Source of the DNA: Batillaria attramentaria
Taxonomy: Eukaryota; Mollusca; Gastropoda; Batillariidae
Length of the DNA stretch: 64,000 nucleotides
Assembly (NCBI GenBank): GCA_018292915.2
Contig: JACVVK020000087.1
Location: 247,501 to 311,500, forward strand
Reading direction: 5' to 3'
The notes below the pieces were generated by a model that worked only from the letters and a program-made list of their open reading frames with translations, made no database searches and was not told the origin of the DNA. Made by a program: the position numbers and the translations under genes. Below are positions 1 to 10,255 of the stretch, piece by piece; the first letter of the stretch is position 1, and the number at the start of each line of letters is the position of its first letter.

Positions 1-157
1 CAGCTACCCTAGCTGGATAGGCCAGCTGAACACACTACTGAGGCAAACAGATAGGCCATATTTGAGTTCGCCTTCATGATGGACAAGTTCATACACAGAA
101 CAGGTCCAGGTCACACAGCTAGAGGAAAAAGTCAAAAACTAGGAGTAAGCTTATTTG

Positions 158-249
158 CTGCTGTTTGTGAATTTGTTGTTGTTGGGTTGTTTTTCTTTGT
201 TTGTTTTCTGTTTGTTCGTTGTTGTTTGTTTTCTGTATGTTCGTTGTTG

Positions 250-286
<37 letters not shown>

Positions 287-324
287 GGTTTTTGTTTTTG
301 GCTTGTTTTTGTGTTTGTTTTGAT
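158..324. repeat. T/G-rich low-complexity tract (TTTG/TTGTT type)
   Basis: Irregular repeats of TGTTTG, TTGTTG and long T runs; probably the decayed A-rich tail of an element on the minus strand. Open frames here are artefacts of composition. Confidence 0.7.
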
Positions 325-1532
325 CCCGCCTACGTTAAGAATCGAACTCAATGTCACCGCGGTCCGTACCGCACGCGGGGGGTACGACGAGACCAGCGGA
401 CGAACCTACAAAGCCACCGACCGCCCAAGTACATAATTATGATTACTGTGCCTCCCATCATGAGATTAGAAACAAGGACCTTCGCCCACGCTTACGAACA
501 CCGTAAATTCTGCAGCCGGCACAATACATACTCTGCGCGTCTCGTTGTGACTGCCGACAACAAGGAAGCTTCAAACGTCGCTTGCCTGCAGAACCACGTG
601 GACACGCGTGTACGGACGTCGGTGACAAGAACATGCAAGATTAATTCCCCGTGTAAGCTGCTGGGTAATTCCCCTTTATAGCCGTTACCCATCAACCATA
701 AGCAGTTTTGAAATGAAAAATGGTCGCGCGGCCTGCACGCGTTTCGTCCTCAAGGGACAGACCTGTCTCTTCTGGGCAGACAATTTCATATGTGTTGCAC
801 TAATGTGTTTATGTTCATGTGTTAATCGATTTACAAAATCGCCGGGGCGATTTACAAAATTTAAAAAAAAAAAATCTATCGAATTATCATTTGATTTCGT
901 TAGGTAAATCTGGTGTTCCCTTCCAAATCTGAAAAAGCTTACTGGATTACATTGTTTACTTGCTATGAAGACCAGCGCATAATTATACTGGTGAGAATAT
1001 TGGGTGTTATCATGACTATTATCCTTCCTTAGAAGAACGCACACGCACGGGCGCACATAAACAAATCGGGACTTTAAAGACAAAACAACCATGAAGAAAA
1101 TAAAACGATATCAAACGCACTTGACTGGTGCTTCTACCGTTTAGTATTCTCTAGCAGAACTTCCGCACGGAAAGAGACTCGACGCCTCATGGAAATCGCC
1201 GCCTGCAAATTCCAGCACAACAACATAACTCTTCGTCCTTTGCCCTTGCACCAAAGAAAGGCTATCGCTTTTGATCTGCATTTAAAACAGACAGCTCTGG
1301 CTGCGTTCGACCCGATAAAACAGCAAGAATGGTCGTCGACATCGGCCAAGCACGAATGTGGCCCATATATTTCTGCCACGCTGCACAAACCACGGCACGG
1401 GCGTCCGTGCAGAAGCAAACCCGAAGTTATGATGTCTGGGTGTCGTCCGTGATACCAATTTCGGGTCGCGTCCCCTACAACTAAATCACTCTAACAGGAC
1501 AAGAGGGCAGCGGGCTGTTCTCAGAAGATCAA
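325..1532. other. No gene seen; unique-looking intron sequence
   Basis: No splice-bounded coding stretch, array or element boundary was recognised. Around 335-355 there is a weak B-box-like match on the minus strand (GAGTTCGATTC), possibly an old tRNA-like SINE head. Confidence 0.5.
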
Positions 1533-2287
1533 GCTGAGTTGGGGGAAGGCTTCATGCAGACTGCAGCTGCGTTGGGGGCGGAGGGGGGGGGGGGGGCAGA
1601 GGCTCCAATTGTCCACACAGACTGTTCTCCTAAGTGCTAGCTGCGTTGGGGAAGATTTCATACAGACTGCAGCTGCGTTGGGGGAGACTTCAATCATTCA
1701 TACAGACTGTTCTCCTAAGATCTAACTGCTTTGGTGGAGACTTCATACAGACTGTTCTCCTTAGATCTGCGTTAGTGGAGACTTCAAACAGACTTTTCTC
1801 CTACGATCTAACTGCTTTGGTGGAGACTTCTTACAGACTGTTCTCCTAAGATCTAAATGCGTTGGTAGAGACTTCAATCACTTCATACAGACTGTTCTCC
1901 TTAGATCTAGCTGCGTTGGGGGAGACTTCATACAGACTTTTCTCCTTAGATCTAGCTGCGTTGGGGGAGACTTCAAACAGACTGTTCTCCTAAGATCTAA
2001 CTGCTTTAGTGGAGACTTCATACAGACTGCTCTCCTAAGCGCTGGCTGCGTTGACGAAGACTTCATTCATACTGACTGTTCTATTAAATTTTAGCTGCGC
2101 TGAGGGAGACGTCGTGCATACACACATAGCTGTGTTTGGAGATTTCATACAGGCTGTTCTCCTAAGGCCTAGCTGCGTTGAAGGGAGACTTCAAATAGAT
2201 TGTTCTCCCACGATCTAGCTGCGTTGGTGGAGACTTCATACAGATTGTTCTCCTAAGCTCTAGCTGCGTTGGAAGGAGACTTCGTGT
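1533..2287. repeat. 45-bp minisatellite, about 16-17 diverged units
   Basis: The core unit reads roughly GCTGCGTTGGGGGAGACTTC then ATACAGACTGTTCTCCTAAG then ATCTA. Units vary by substitution and by small insertions such as a duplicated TTCAATCA; a G run interrupts the first units (1578-1597). Because 45 is a multiple of three, long open frames appear on both strands and are not genes. Each unit has GGAGA and TCTCC at opposite ends of a ~25-nt stretch, so single units could fold into short hairpins. Confidence 0.92.
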
Positions 2288-2644
2288 CTACGAAAAGCAA
2301 GGAGCACTGAACGCGCACTGACATGTACGTGTGAGGTTAACACGTCTGGGAATCCTGGACCAGACAAAAATCTTCCAGACTTCCGATCCGTCAGTGACAA
2401 CAAAACAACCTCACTGGGACGAAATCACATCCCCCGTACGACGGGATGGATGCATATGTGTTGACTTCCCTCATCCATGCACCAAACAGAAAGTCTCGGG
2501 CAATTTGTCATCACAGCAAATGAAAGTCTTTAGAGGGGCTTGGCCGTGCGTGGGTGGTTGCATGAGATGTGAACAACGTGTCTTTACCTATCATTTTCAA
2601 CCGGATGGTAAACATGCGCGCCACCCCCACAAGCATCGGGAAGG

Positions 2645-2800
2645 CGGGATAACTGATCTGGAAGAGCGTTGGACTTTCAAGTGCTGGGGTTGTGAGTTCG
2701 ATTTCTGGCTGGCAGCCAAACGTTATTGCTGGCTTGTTTTCTTGTTGCCCCGTCATCCTTCATTGTGGGAAAGGACGTTAAACCCACAACGGAAACAACC
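2645..2800 (+). mobile_element. tRNA-derived SINE copy (family A), plus strand
   Basis: The tRNA-like head has an A-box region (GAAGAGCGTTGGACTTTCAA) and a B box (GTGAGTTCGATTTC), followed by the family body (TTGTTGCCCCGTC, GGGAAAGGACGTTAAACCC). It is diverged from the other copies. Confidence 0.8.
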
Positions 2801-2833
2801 AACGCTCAATGCTGCGTGCGTGTGTGTGAGTGC

Positions 2834-2835
<2 letters not shown>

Positions 2836-2879
<44 letters not shown>

Positions 2880-2941
2880 ATTTTCCTGTTTTAGCCATGT
2901 TTTAGGGGGGGGGGTGTTTACGTCCTTTTCCACCACATATG
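2836..2941. repeat. (GA)n microsatellite followed by a SINE A 3'-end scrap
   Basis: About 20 GA units run to 2876. A G run and the minus-strand SINE end (TGTTTACGTCCTTTTCCACC) lie at about 2906-2941, bordered again by GAGAGAG, suggesting a short SINE fragment inside or next to a GA tract. Confidence 0.7.
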
Positions 2942-3248
2942 AGAGAGAGGGGGGGGGAGGGGTGTCTCCCCAAACAAGAGCAGGACAAAACCTCACTCAA
3001 CCATACTCGCATATATTATAACATCCTTGAAAGGAAAGGAAGAGAGGAGAAAAAAAAAAAAAAAAACCAACGCGTGTCCAATTTATGACGAGAACATGAC
3101 CAGGGTCATAGCTCGTTACCCTCTCCGCGTCATACGGCTGCTGGGTGTAGCGGTTGTTACCCGCCACAAGCCCTCTTCCCGCTCATCACGCGTGACACTG
3201 CGGGCCGCACGCCACAAGTTAACATGACAGGGATCAAGGGATCACGAG

Positions 3249-3595
3249 GTCTGTCCCTCTGGAAGTCCCCGCAAAGTCCCTGAGGGCCCCAGGTGCACAG
3301 GAATAAGCAGTATACAAAGGTACGTACCTGGCCAGAGGCGACTGTATAAGCTCTATAAGCATGGTCTATCCCTGTGGCCAGTCCCTCTGGAAGTTCCTAC
3401 AAAATCAGTCCTTATGGGGCCCAGGTGCAAAGAAACAGGCTGTATACAAAGGAAAGGGCAGGTATCTGGGCGCAGGCAAAGAACGACTGTACATCTGTAT
3501 ATTCCTGAACCAACACTGTGGTCAGTCTCCCTCTGGCAGTGCCCGTAAAATCCCCGAGGGTCCAAGGTGCAAAGAAAAGAAGCCGTACAACAAGG
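3249..3595. repeat. ~135-140 bp tandem repeat, three diverged copies
   Basis: Shared blocks recur in order: GTCCCTCTGGAAGT, CCCCAGGTGCA, GTATACAAAGG and a CGACTGTA segment. Copies start near 3249, 3378 and 3520. The unusual length of open frames here follows from the duplication. Confidence 0.75.
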
Positions 3596-3654
3596 TCATT
3601 TCGTCCGCCGCCTTGGTGGTTTCAACGATGGGGGCAAACTTGCGCCAAAACACT

Positions 3655-3745
3655 TCAGTTCTGTCGGGATTCGAACCGTCAGTCTTTCGATCTCGAGTCC
3701 ACACTGATGAGCCACCGGACTACCTCTGGACATCACTGGCACCGC
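3655..3745 (-). mobile_element. tRNA-like SINE head of a second type (family B)
   Basis: On the minus strand an A-box-like TAGTCCGGTGGCTCA is followed ~35 nt later by a consensus B box GGTTCGAATCC. This is a pol III promoter layout, but the sequence differs from SINE A. No body or tail was identified, so it could also be a decayed tRNA pseudogene. Confidence 0.45.
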
Positions 3746-4144
3746 AGATGTGATGGTGGTGTGCGAAAAACGAGAGTCCTTCATAGACACTCTCTGATGA
3801 AAGCTCGACAACGAGGTCTACATAACCCGTATGTAAAAGTCGAGGTTAATTTAACCCACGGCTACGGGCCTAACCCAGACTAGGACAAAAGAAACCCAAA
3901 AGCAAGATTTAAAAAAAAGAAAGCGAAGAAAGGAAGAAAAACATCTTTCTATAACGGCTCTGGGACCTTCCTGGAATGGACCCGCTTCCTGATAAAAAAA
4001 AAAAAAGAAAAGAAAATTTTACCCAAGAGCTAGTTTAGTTTGAGGTTAGATTCTAACCCGGGGCTAAACTCCCTAACTCCTACTTTTACATGCGGGCCCT
4101 GAGCTCTACAAATGTCATCAGGGAAAACACACCTTTCTTCTCAG

Positions 4145-4345
4145 CGGCCAAAAATCACGTGCCAAAATCACATGTAGGCAATCTTCCTAGAAGTGGAATG
4201 CGTTCTAGGGTTGCACACGCTTCCCTCCAACATCCCAAATCACACGTAAAAATCTGTTTTATCCCGCAATCTACAGTTGCACACGTTTCTCCAAGACGCC
4301 CCCAAAAAATCACGTGTGAAGATCTTCCTGTTCTGCATTCTTAGT
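4145..4345. repeat. Weak ~85-bp tandem repeat
   Basis: AAAATCACGTG/AAATCACACGT and GTTGCACACG(C/T)TTC blocks recur two to three times. Strongly diverged. Confidence 0.45.
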
Positions 4346-4403
4346 CTTTACTTTCTCCCCCCCCCCCTCAAAATCATGAGTTCCTAACAGCAAAATTACA
4401 CCT

Positions 4404-4405
<2 letters not shown>

Positions 4406-4455
<50 letters not shown>
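4406..4455. repeat. (AC)n microsatellite
   Basis: About 25 uninterrupted AC units. Confidence 0.95.
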
Positions 4456-4457
<2 letters not shown>

Positions 4458-4561
4458 TAATTGGCATGTTCAAGTGACCTCATTTCCTACAGCTTCACAC
4501 AAAGAAACCAGAAGCCGGTAAGAAAAATGCGCCGCGCAGCATTTCGCACAAAGGTTCACTA

Positions 4562-4563
4562 CC

Positions 4564-4594
<31 letters not shown>

Positions 4595-4601
4595 AAAAAA
4601 A
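4562..4601. repeat. Composite homopolymer C23-A17
   Basis: A pure run of C passes directly into a pure run of A. Confidence 0.95.
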
Positions 4602-5229
4602 CCACAACAGTGCAAAATGTCACGTACTCTTCTCAACGTAACCGCCATCGATTTCTACAATCATGCTCCTGCAGTATTTAAGGACCGAGGCACTAGCACT
4701 GCCAAGCTGGTGGTGAAAGACTCCAAAACCCTGAAACCATTACCAGGGGGCTCTGGCATTTAATCAAAGAAGCCATTTAAAAAAACAGGGTCTACGCCAA
4801 AGGAAAAAAGACGTTCTAACTATCTCGTGCATCTGGAAACGATGCCCATGGGCACAGTTTGAAGACCTCCGCTGGTACTTTGAAAATATTTCGGGAGGGG
4901 TCGGGGTGCTGCACTGAAAATTATAAAAGGAAAATGTCGACACACGAGCACGTGTAGCGGTTTAATGGAAATGCGAAACAGGCATGTAAAACTGGGCTTG
5001 GTAAGGACTTGATGAGCAACCAGCAGACCTGCCTCATCACTCACATGGGGCTGGGTGGGAAAGGCCAGGCGACTGAAGATCAGTCTCTCGATCACAAGGC
5101 CTTGGGTTCGATCCCGTAGGGGGGCAACGAAGCGTCACCCTAATGCAAATATTTTCGCTACCAGCCAGAATCGAACCCCAAACAACATTGATAGATTTGT
5201 ATAGCTCGGCTGTTCCGGTTAGATCCTTG

Positions 5230-5310
5230 TACTTTACACGGGCCGGTTGGACCAATCAAAATGTACTTTACACTGGCCGGATTCTTCGGACCAGTCAAAA
5301 TGTACTTGAG
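5230..5310. repeat. ~45-bp repeat, two copies
   Basis: CTTTACAC-GGCCGG-GGACCA-TCAAAATGTA occurs twice in a row. Confidence 0.6.
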
Positions 5311-6070
5311 CTGTGTGGTCGACCACATTGGACGACAGTGTGCTGCAGACGACTGGTCGACTTCTTTGGATGACAACGAACTTTAGCCAACTCGACGAAT
5401 TCCTTAGACAACCATGCACTTTCGCCGCCAGAATGACAGACAAAACAGAAGCCTATTCGAAATACTGAAGCGTACGACACCCCCGAAAGAAGCGGGTAAA
5501 ACTGAACTTCATTCCAGTCAAGCTCCAAACAGTAACTGTGCCGTTGCAAAGCTCAGAGTTATTTGCCTCCCGCTCTTTTCTGTGCCACCGTCGACACTTC
5601 AAGCAGTCTCTAATAAGCGTGGGAAAGGCGCGGCCGTTGTGAACATAAAATCCCCATCAGGGTTGGTCTCGGTAATGAGCAAGACTTCCAAATCAAACTG
5701 ACAAGGCAGTGAGGGGGAGGCAGGGAAATGACGACAGAGAGAGAGAGAGAGAGGGGGGGGGGAGGGAAGAGAGAGAGAAAGAGAGACGAGGCAACCAAAT
5801 TGGACCGCAGACGGAACCTGTGGTGACAAATGAGTGAGCAACTTTTATTTTCACCGGAGACGTCCTGTGAAAGAGAGGGGGGGGGGGAGAGGGAGAGTGC
5901 TGATACGAATTAAACGGGTACACGCATCGTTCGGGTGTACATGCACTGACATGCGACTGATAGTTAACCCGAAGTTGCATGTTTTGGAGAAGGGGAAAAG
6001 ACGACGATACAAAAACAGTTACAAGAAATTCTGCGTAGATCTCCACCGCGGAATCTTCATCGTTTATCTC
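5311..6070. other. No gene seen; GA/G-rich patches
   Basis: GA/G-rich low-complexity DNA lies at 5737-5790 and 5870-5898. No other structure was recognised. Confidence 0.5.
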
Positions 6071-6074
6071 CAGG

Positions 6075-6093
6075 GTCTCTCTCTCTCTCTCTG

Positions 6094-6152
<59 letters not shown>
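6075..6152. repeat. (CT)n then (TG)n microsatellite
   Basis: A short CT tract is separated from ~27 TG units by GTTTTG. Confidence 0.95.
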
Positions 6153-6156
<4 letters not shown>

Positions 6157-6354
6157 TACTTTGTTTAAACGTAGATGTAGTCTCTTATACAGGCGATTTT
6201 TTTTTTCTCTCTTCACTTTTTGGCTTATATTTAGTTGTTTTGCTTCATGATTGTCCTTGACTTTTTTCTTCTTTTTTTTTCTTGTCAGTTTTAAATGCTT
6301 GATTTTTTTCTTCTTTTTTCTTTTTCTTTCTTTTGTAATTTAGAGTAGCAACGG

Positions 6355-6431
6355 CAAGTTTGAAAATGGTAATTGTGCCAATTGCTTTACCGTTGATAAA
6401 TAAAGGATCATTGTCATTGTCATTGTCATTG

Positions 6432-6432
<1 letters not shown>
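6355..6432 (+). mobile_element. Probable non-LTR retrotransposon 3' end with (ATTGTC)n tail
   Basis: GATAAATAAAGGATCATTG runs into four copies of CATTGT. An AATAAA-containing 3' end finishing in a short tandem hexanucleotide is typical of several LINE clades and the SINEs they mobilise. Only the tail is visible and the clade is not assigned. Confidence 0.5.
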
Positions 6433-6463
<31 letters not shown>

Positions 6464-6477
6464 AGGGGGGGGGGGGG
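6432..6477. repeat. (CT)n(CA)n followed by G13
   Basis: CT passes into about 13 CA units and then a G run. Confidence 0.9.
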
Positions 6478-6644
6478 ACGAATGGTTTGGAGTCAACATT
6501 TCCCAAGAACTACACACAATAAATAATTACACGTGTTAGAAGAACGTCTATGCAAATCTGCACCTCAACCTTTTTCTGAACCCTACCTTTTCACAATTGA
6601 CACAGCAAAAGAATGCTGTGGAGTCAACAATTTCCAAACCAAAC

Positions 6645-6646
<2 letters not shown>

Positions 6647-6677
<31 letters not shown>
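6647..6677. repeat. (CT)n microsatellite
   Basis: About 15 CT units. Confidence 0.9.
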
Positions 6678-6680
<3 letters not shown>

Positions 6681-6933
6681 CCCAGCGCCGTAAGGTCTGG
6701 TTCCCGTCCCGTATCGTAAGAAAGGCTCGTTAAAATGGCTCAGGCCGCCTTCTTAACTTTAATCATTACCACAACGGAATGCGGCGACGTTAAATCACTT
6801 TCACGCACGTTGTCTGGGAGTTCAGCCACTGGGGCTGGACTAGACAAGGGGTGTATTTTTGGTCCCAGTCAGTGCCAAATGTATAACCCCTTCCCAAAAG
6901 TCACATCCGTCGCTTTCCACCCACACTCTCTCT

Positions 6934-6935
<2 letters not shown>

Positions 6936-7016
<81 letters not shown>
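6936..7016. repeat. (TG)n microsatellite
   Basis: About 40 uninterrupted TG units. Confidence 0.97.
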
Positions 7017-7018
<2 letters not shown>

Positions 7019-7161
7019 GCTCCAGTGAACCCCTCTGGCAAGCTTCCAACCATTTAAACATAAACTCTTTAAGATGCTCCCATTAACGTAAAGAACCATT
7101 AAAGCAGTTTCTGGAGGGAATAAGGACAGCGACGTAGTTTCCGATCAACGTGTCTATCAGG

Positions 7162-7165
<4 letters not shown>

Positions 7166-7214
<49 letters not shown>

Positions 7215-7310
7215 CATCGTTGCCCCGTCTTTGATATCACCCGTATGTGGTGGAAAAGGACGTTAAACCCCCAAACATCCACACACCCACCCTCTCCCTC
7301 TCTCTCTCTC
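7166..7310 (+). mobile_element. 5'-truncated SINE A copy inserted in a (CT)n tract
   Basis: (CT)n runs to 7212. The SINE body starts abruptly at CCCCATCGTTGCCCCGTC and continues through the family 3' end (GGACGTTAAACCCCC, CACACCCACCC) to about 7290, then CT repeats resume to 7310. The tRNA head is missing. CT on both sides is what a target duplication within a CT microsatellite would give. Confidence 0.8.
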
Positions 7311-7369
7311 ATTGAAATTGTTGCGATATAACTGTCTTTCCCCACAATAATTATACCTAACGGTTGTCA

Positions 7370-7580
7370 CCTGCCAAGCAAAGCCTCGGCCATCATACCT
7401 TCTTCAGAGCAGAGGCGTGCAAAAAGGCAGTGGCTGACGGTCCAACCCAAAAGGACCGTGATGTCAGCTTTCCAAATACCGACTGAGAAGGCGGCTTTGC
7501 CGGAGACAGCTGACCCCAGCCGGGCTTCGAACTCACGACCCGAGCATTGAACAACCATGCTTGTGTGTAAACGGGCTCGG
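7370..7580 (-). mobile_element. SINE-A-like tRNA head joined to a different body
   Basis: On the minus strand the head GGGTCGTGAGTTCGAAGCCC matches SINE A, but the downstream ~150 nt does not contain the family's GATATCACCC/GGACGTTAAAC body. It may be a related SINE subfamily or a recombinant. Confidence 0.4.
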
Positions 7581-7956
7581 ATGAGCACGCATATATAAGC
7601 TTTTACTTGTTGTGCGTGTTACGAAGCTATTTACTGGTTGACGGCGATCCTTCCGTGAATAATAATTTTTTTTTAAAAACTGTTTAAAGCAGTGTCTTGT
7701 ATACCTGTTCATGGAGAACAGACGTCACGAACTGTCTGGTGCGTTGTTCTGATTCGCTGTGTACAGTTTCAAAGGTCGGGGTTTATTTCCGATGCATTGT
7801 ACGCTTGGTGTATAGTCGAGGGTGTGTTGGGTTCTTTAGAGAAATGTCAAAACGACCGATGAGTTATTGTGATCGTGTGCTTGTCTGTGTTGCACAGGGG
7901 CGTCCCTATGCATAATTATCCCTCTGTATGACGCCTCGAAAAGGTCGGGCAGTTCT

Positions 7957-7960
<4 letters not shown>

Positions 7961-8038
<78 letters not shown>

Positions 8039-8039
8039 G

Positions 8040-8118
<79 letters not shown>
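7961..8118. repeat. Long (TG)n array, interrupted, ending in (GA)n
   Basis: About 70 TG units, broken once by two GCAG interruptions around 8035-8047, then GAGAGAGAGAG. Confidence 0.97.
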
Positions 8119-8119
<1 letters not shown>

Positions 8120-8286
8120 TGGGTGTTTGACGCGTTTTCACCACACACGGGTGATATCAAAGACGCTGTAACGAGAAAAAATACCAACAATGAGCACAAA
8201 TATTTGGCCTCAGCCGGGAATCGAACTCAGGCACGGCCCGAGCATTGCCAGTCCAATCCTCTACAGCTCGACTGTCGCGGCTCCCC
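8119..8286 (-). mobile_element. SINE A copy inserted in a (GA)n tract
   Basis: The full family layout is present in reverse: GTGGGTGTTT tail, GGGTGATATCAAAGACG body, GGGAATCGAACTCA B box, and GGCTCCCC head end. GA repeats flank it on both sides (8107-8118 and 8289-8306), consistent with a duplicated GA target. Confidence 0.88.
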
Positions 8287-8587
8287 TAGAGAGAGAGAGA
8301 GAGAGATAGGGGGGGGGGGGGGGGAGAGGGAGAGAGACGCCAGACGGACCTACGCGAGTCGACGCGTTCGCCGCCGCTAAATAAATTTATGTAAATGGAT
8401 TGTGTTTTAGTACGAGACGAGAATTTTCCGGTATGTCATTACACCCCGCACTAAACCGCCGCCCGACCGTGCGATCGGCCTCCCCTGCCTTTAAAAACCA
8501 CTGGTTCCGTTTAACACAGACGAAGGGAGACATGCAAGGGTCCACAAATTTTGCCCCTGCTGCACACAGTATAAATTGCCCCATCAA

Positions 8588-9060
8588 ACCTATTCTTGTC
8601 AGCAGGTTCGACCAAGGTAGAGGGGGAGGGGGGGGGGGAAGCGGGTAGAGTTTATCGTTTTCTTCGCCCACAATTTTCTATTCGCGGCTGTCTTTGACCC
8701 CCCCCCCCCCCCAAAAAAAAAAAGCGTTGTACTCGACAAACTTACAAACGCAGGGAAAATACATAAATAAATGGGAAAAAAAAATAGACCGGTAGCGGTA
8801 TACGGACTAGGAACTGCCATCATGACAGTGTTCATACAATTTTACTCTGTCAGGAATGACCTTTTTTGCCCTAAAAATGAAACTTTCCTCATAAAAACTG
8901 GAAGGACAGTAAACCCAGAGCAACGTGTCCATCACGGCTATTCTTGTCTGCACGTTAGACCAGTGCGAGGGAATGCGTGCGTGTGTGTGTGTGGGGGGGG
9001 GGGGCGGGGGGACACTTACAGTTTTCTTCGCCCACTGTTTTCTATTCACGGCTCTCTTGG
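8588..9060. repeat. Two-copy duplication, ~350 bp apart
   Basis: Blocks ATTCTTGTC, a long G run, TTTTCTTCGCCCACnnTTTTCTATTC and CGGCT(G/C)TCTT recur in the same order at 8588-8694 and 8938-9060. The second copy has an expanded GTGT/G tract; the first runs into a C13-A11 composite homopolymer at 8699-8723. Confidence 0.75.
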
Positions 9061-9745
9061 CCAAAAACAAACAAATAAACGAAATGGACGTGCTGTTAAA
9101 AAAACAAAAACAAAAAAAAATCATCTTCGCCACAGCCTGTACACAGCAAACCCAAGAATGTCAGCCCAGCTTTGTTCAATTATGCAAATACTCCCACACT
9201 CACAATTATGTCCCCCCCCCCCCCCCCAGTCGATACATGTACTGGGACTGATAGCACTGAAATGGGACGGCGAGGGAAAACGTTGATCTGTTTTCCCTTG
9301 ACACGGGTGGATGATCAAATATGCAACTCGATACCCGGATTCGGCCGAAACAAAGGAAGGGTGTGGTTGTTCAGGGGACTGTCAACACATTTCTGTCTGA
9401 TGTACCGGTGTTTGCTGTCTATCTTTGGTATTGCCGTTTGAATGTTGCTGGCTGAGGGAACGGCTCAGCTGTTTTCTCGAACTGGAAACTGACATCATTA
9501 GCGATGCAACAAACGGAAAGTCAACTGACAAAATGTCTTTATAAACTGGCGCAGTAGGCACAGAACAAAACATTTTCCCCCCAGAGGCAGGTACTGAGTC
9601 TGAAATGAGAGTCCATACATGTTAACTTTACTCAAATTCCTCAAGATGACAATGGGATCATTCCAGATGCCTCGTGTAGTTCCTATTGATGCTGCTGGCA
9701 TGCACTGACATGATTTCTTTCACACTACTGATATGTACCTGAGGG
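9061..9745. other. No gene seen
   Basis: Apart from A- and C-rich homopolymers (9105-9120, 9212-9227) nothing was recognised. Confidence 0.5.
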
Positions 9746-9985
9746 ACAACTGACTGTAACACTGAGAAAGGCGACTGTAACACTGAGAAAGAGGGCTGCA
9801 ACGCTGAGAAAGAGGAATGTAACGCTGAGAAAGACGACTGTAACACTAAGAAACACGCCTGTAACACTGAGAAAGACGACAGTAACACTGATAAAGAGGA
9901 TTGCAACGCTGAGAGAGACTACTGTAACACGGAGAAACACGCCTGTAACACTCAGAAAGACGACTGTAACACTGAAGGAGGAGGC
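9746..9985. repeat. 21-bp minisatellite, about 11 units
   Basis: The unit is approximately GACTGTAACACTGAGAAAGAC, with substitutions but no length change. In one plus-strand frame it stays open as a Cys-Asn-Thr-Glu-Lys-Asp-Asp heptad up to a stop near 10021; an upstream stop and no Met are present. Two minus-strand frames are also open because the period is a multiple of three. Confidence 0.93.
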
Positions 9986-10082
9986 CATACTGAAAACAGC
10001 TTTCACCACAATGTTGCAAGCTAGTACATGTTCATCTTGTCCTCTCGGCTCTCTCACTCAGCCGGTAAACAGACGCCGGGTC

Positions 10083-10255
10083 AACACAGGAGAGAGAGAG
10101 AGAGAGAGGAGAGGGAGGAATGCTAGAGCAACCAAACACCACATCGACCTGAACAAACCTCAAGCCACAATGCACCAGTTCCAAAGCCAGAGAGAGAGAG
10201 ACGGAGAGAGAGGGAAGGGGGGGGGGGAGGGCGGGGGAGAGAGAGAGAGAGAGAC
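10083..10255. repeat. (GA)n patches with G runs
   Basis: GA tracts lie at about 10083-10109 and 10189-10255 on either side of unique sequence. Confidence 0.85.

Noticed and set aside
1634..2066. Open frames of a repeated peptide on both strands over the 45-bp minisatellite
   Set aside because: The period is a multiple of three, so any stop-free unit gives long frames; both strands are open, which argues against coding.
5041..5120. tRNA-like B box GGGTTCGATCCC near 5103
   Set aside because: A single box without a convincing A box or body; too weak to call.
6869..8199. Long His-Thr, Cys-Val and Ser-Leu/Arg-Glu open frames over TG/CA and GA/CT arrays (also at many other arrays)
   Set aside because: They are translations of dinucleotide repeats, open in several frames at once, with no domain or splice context.
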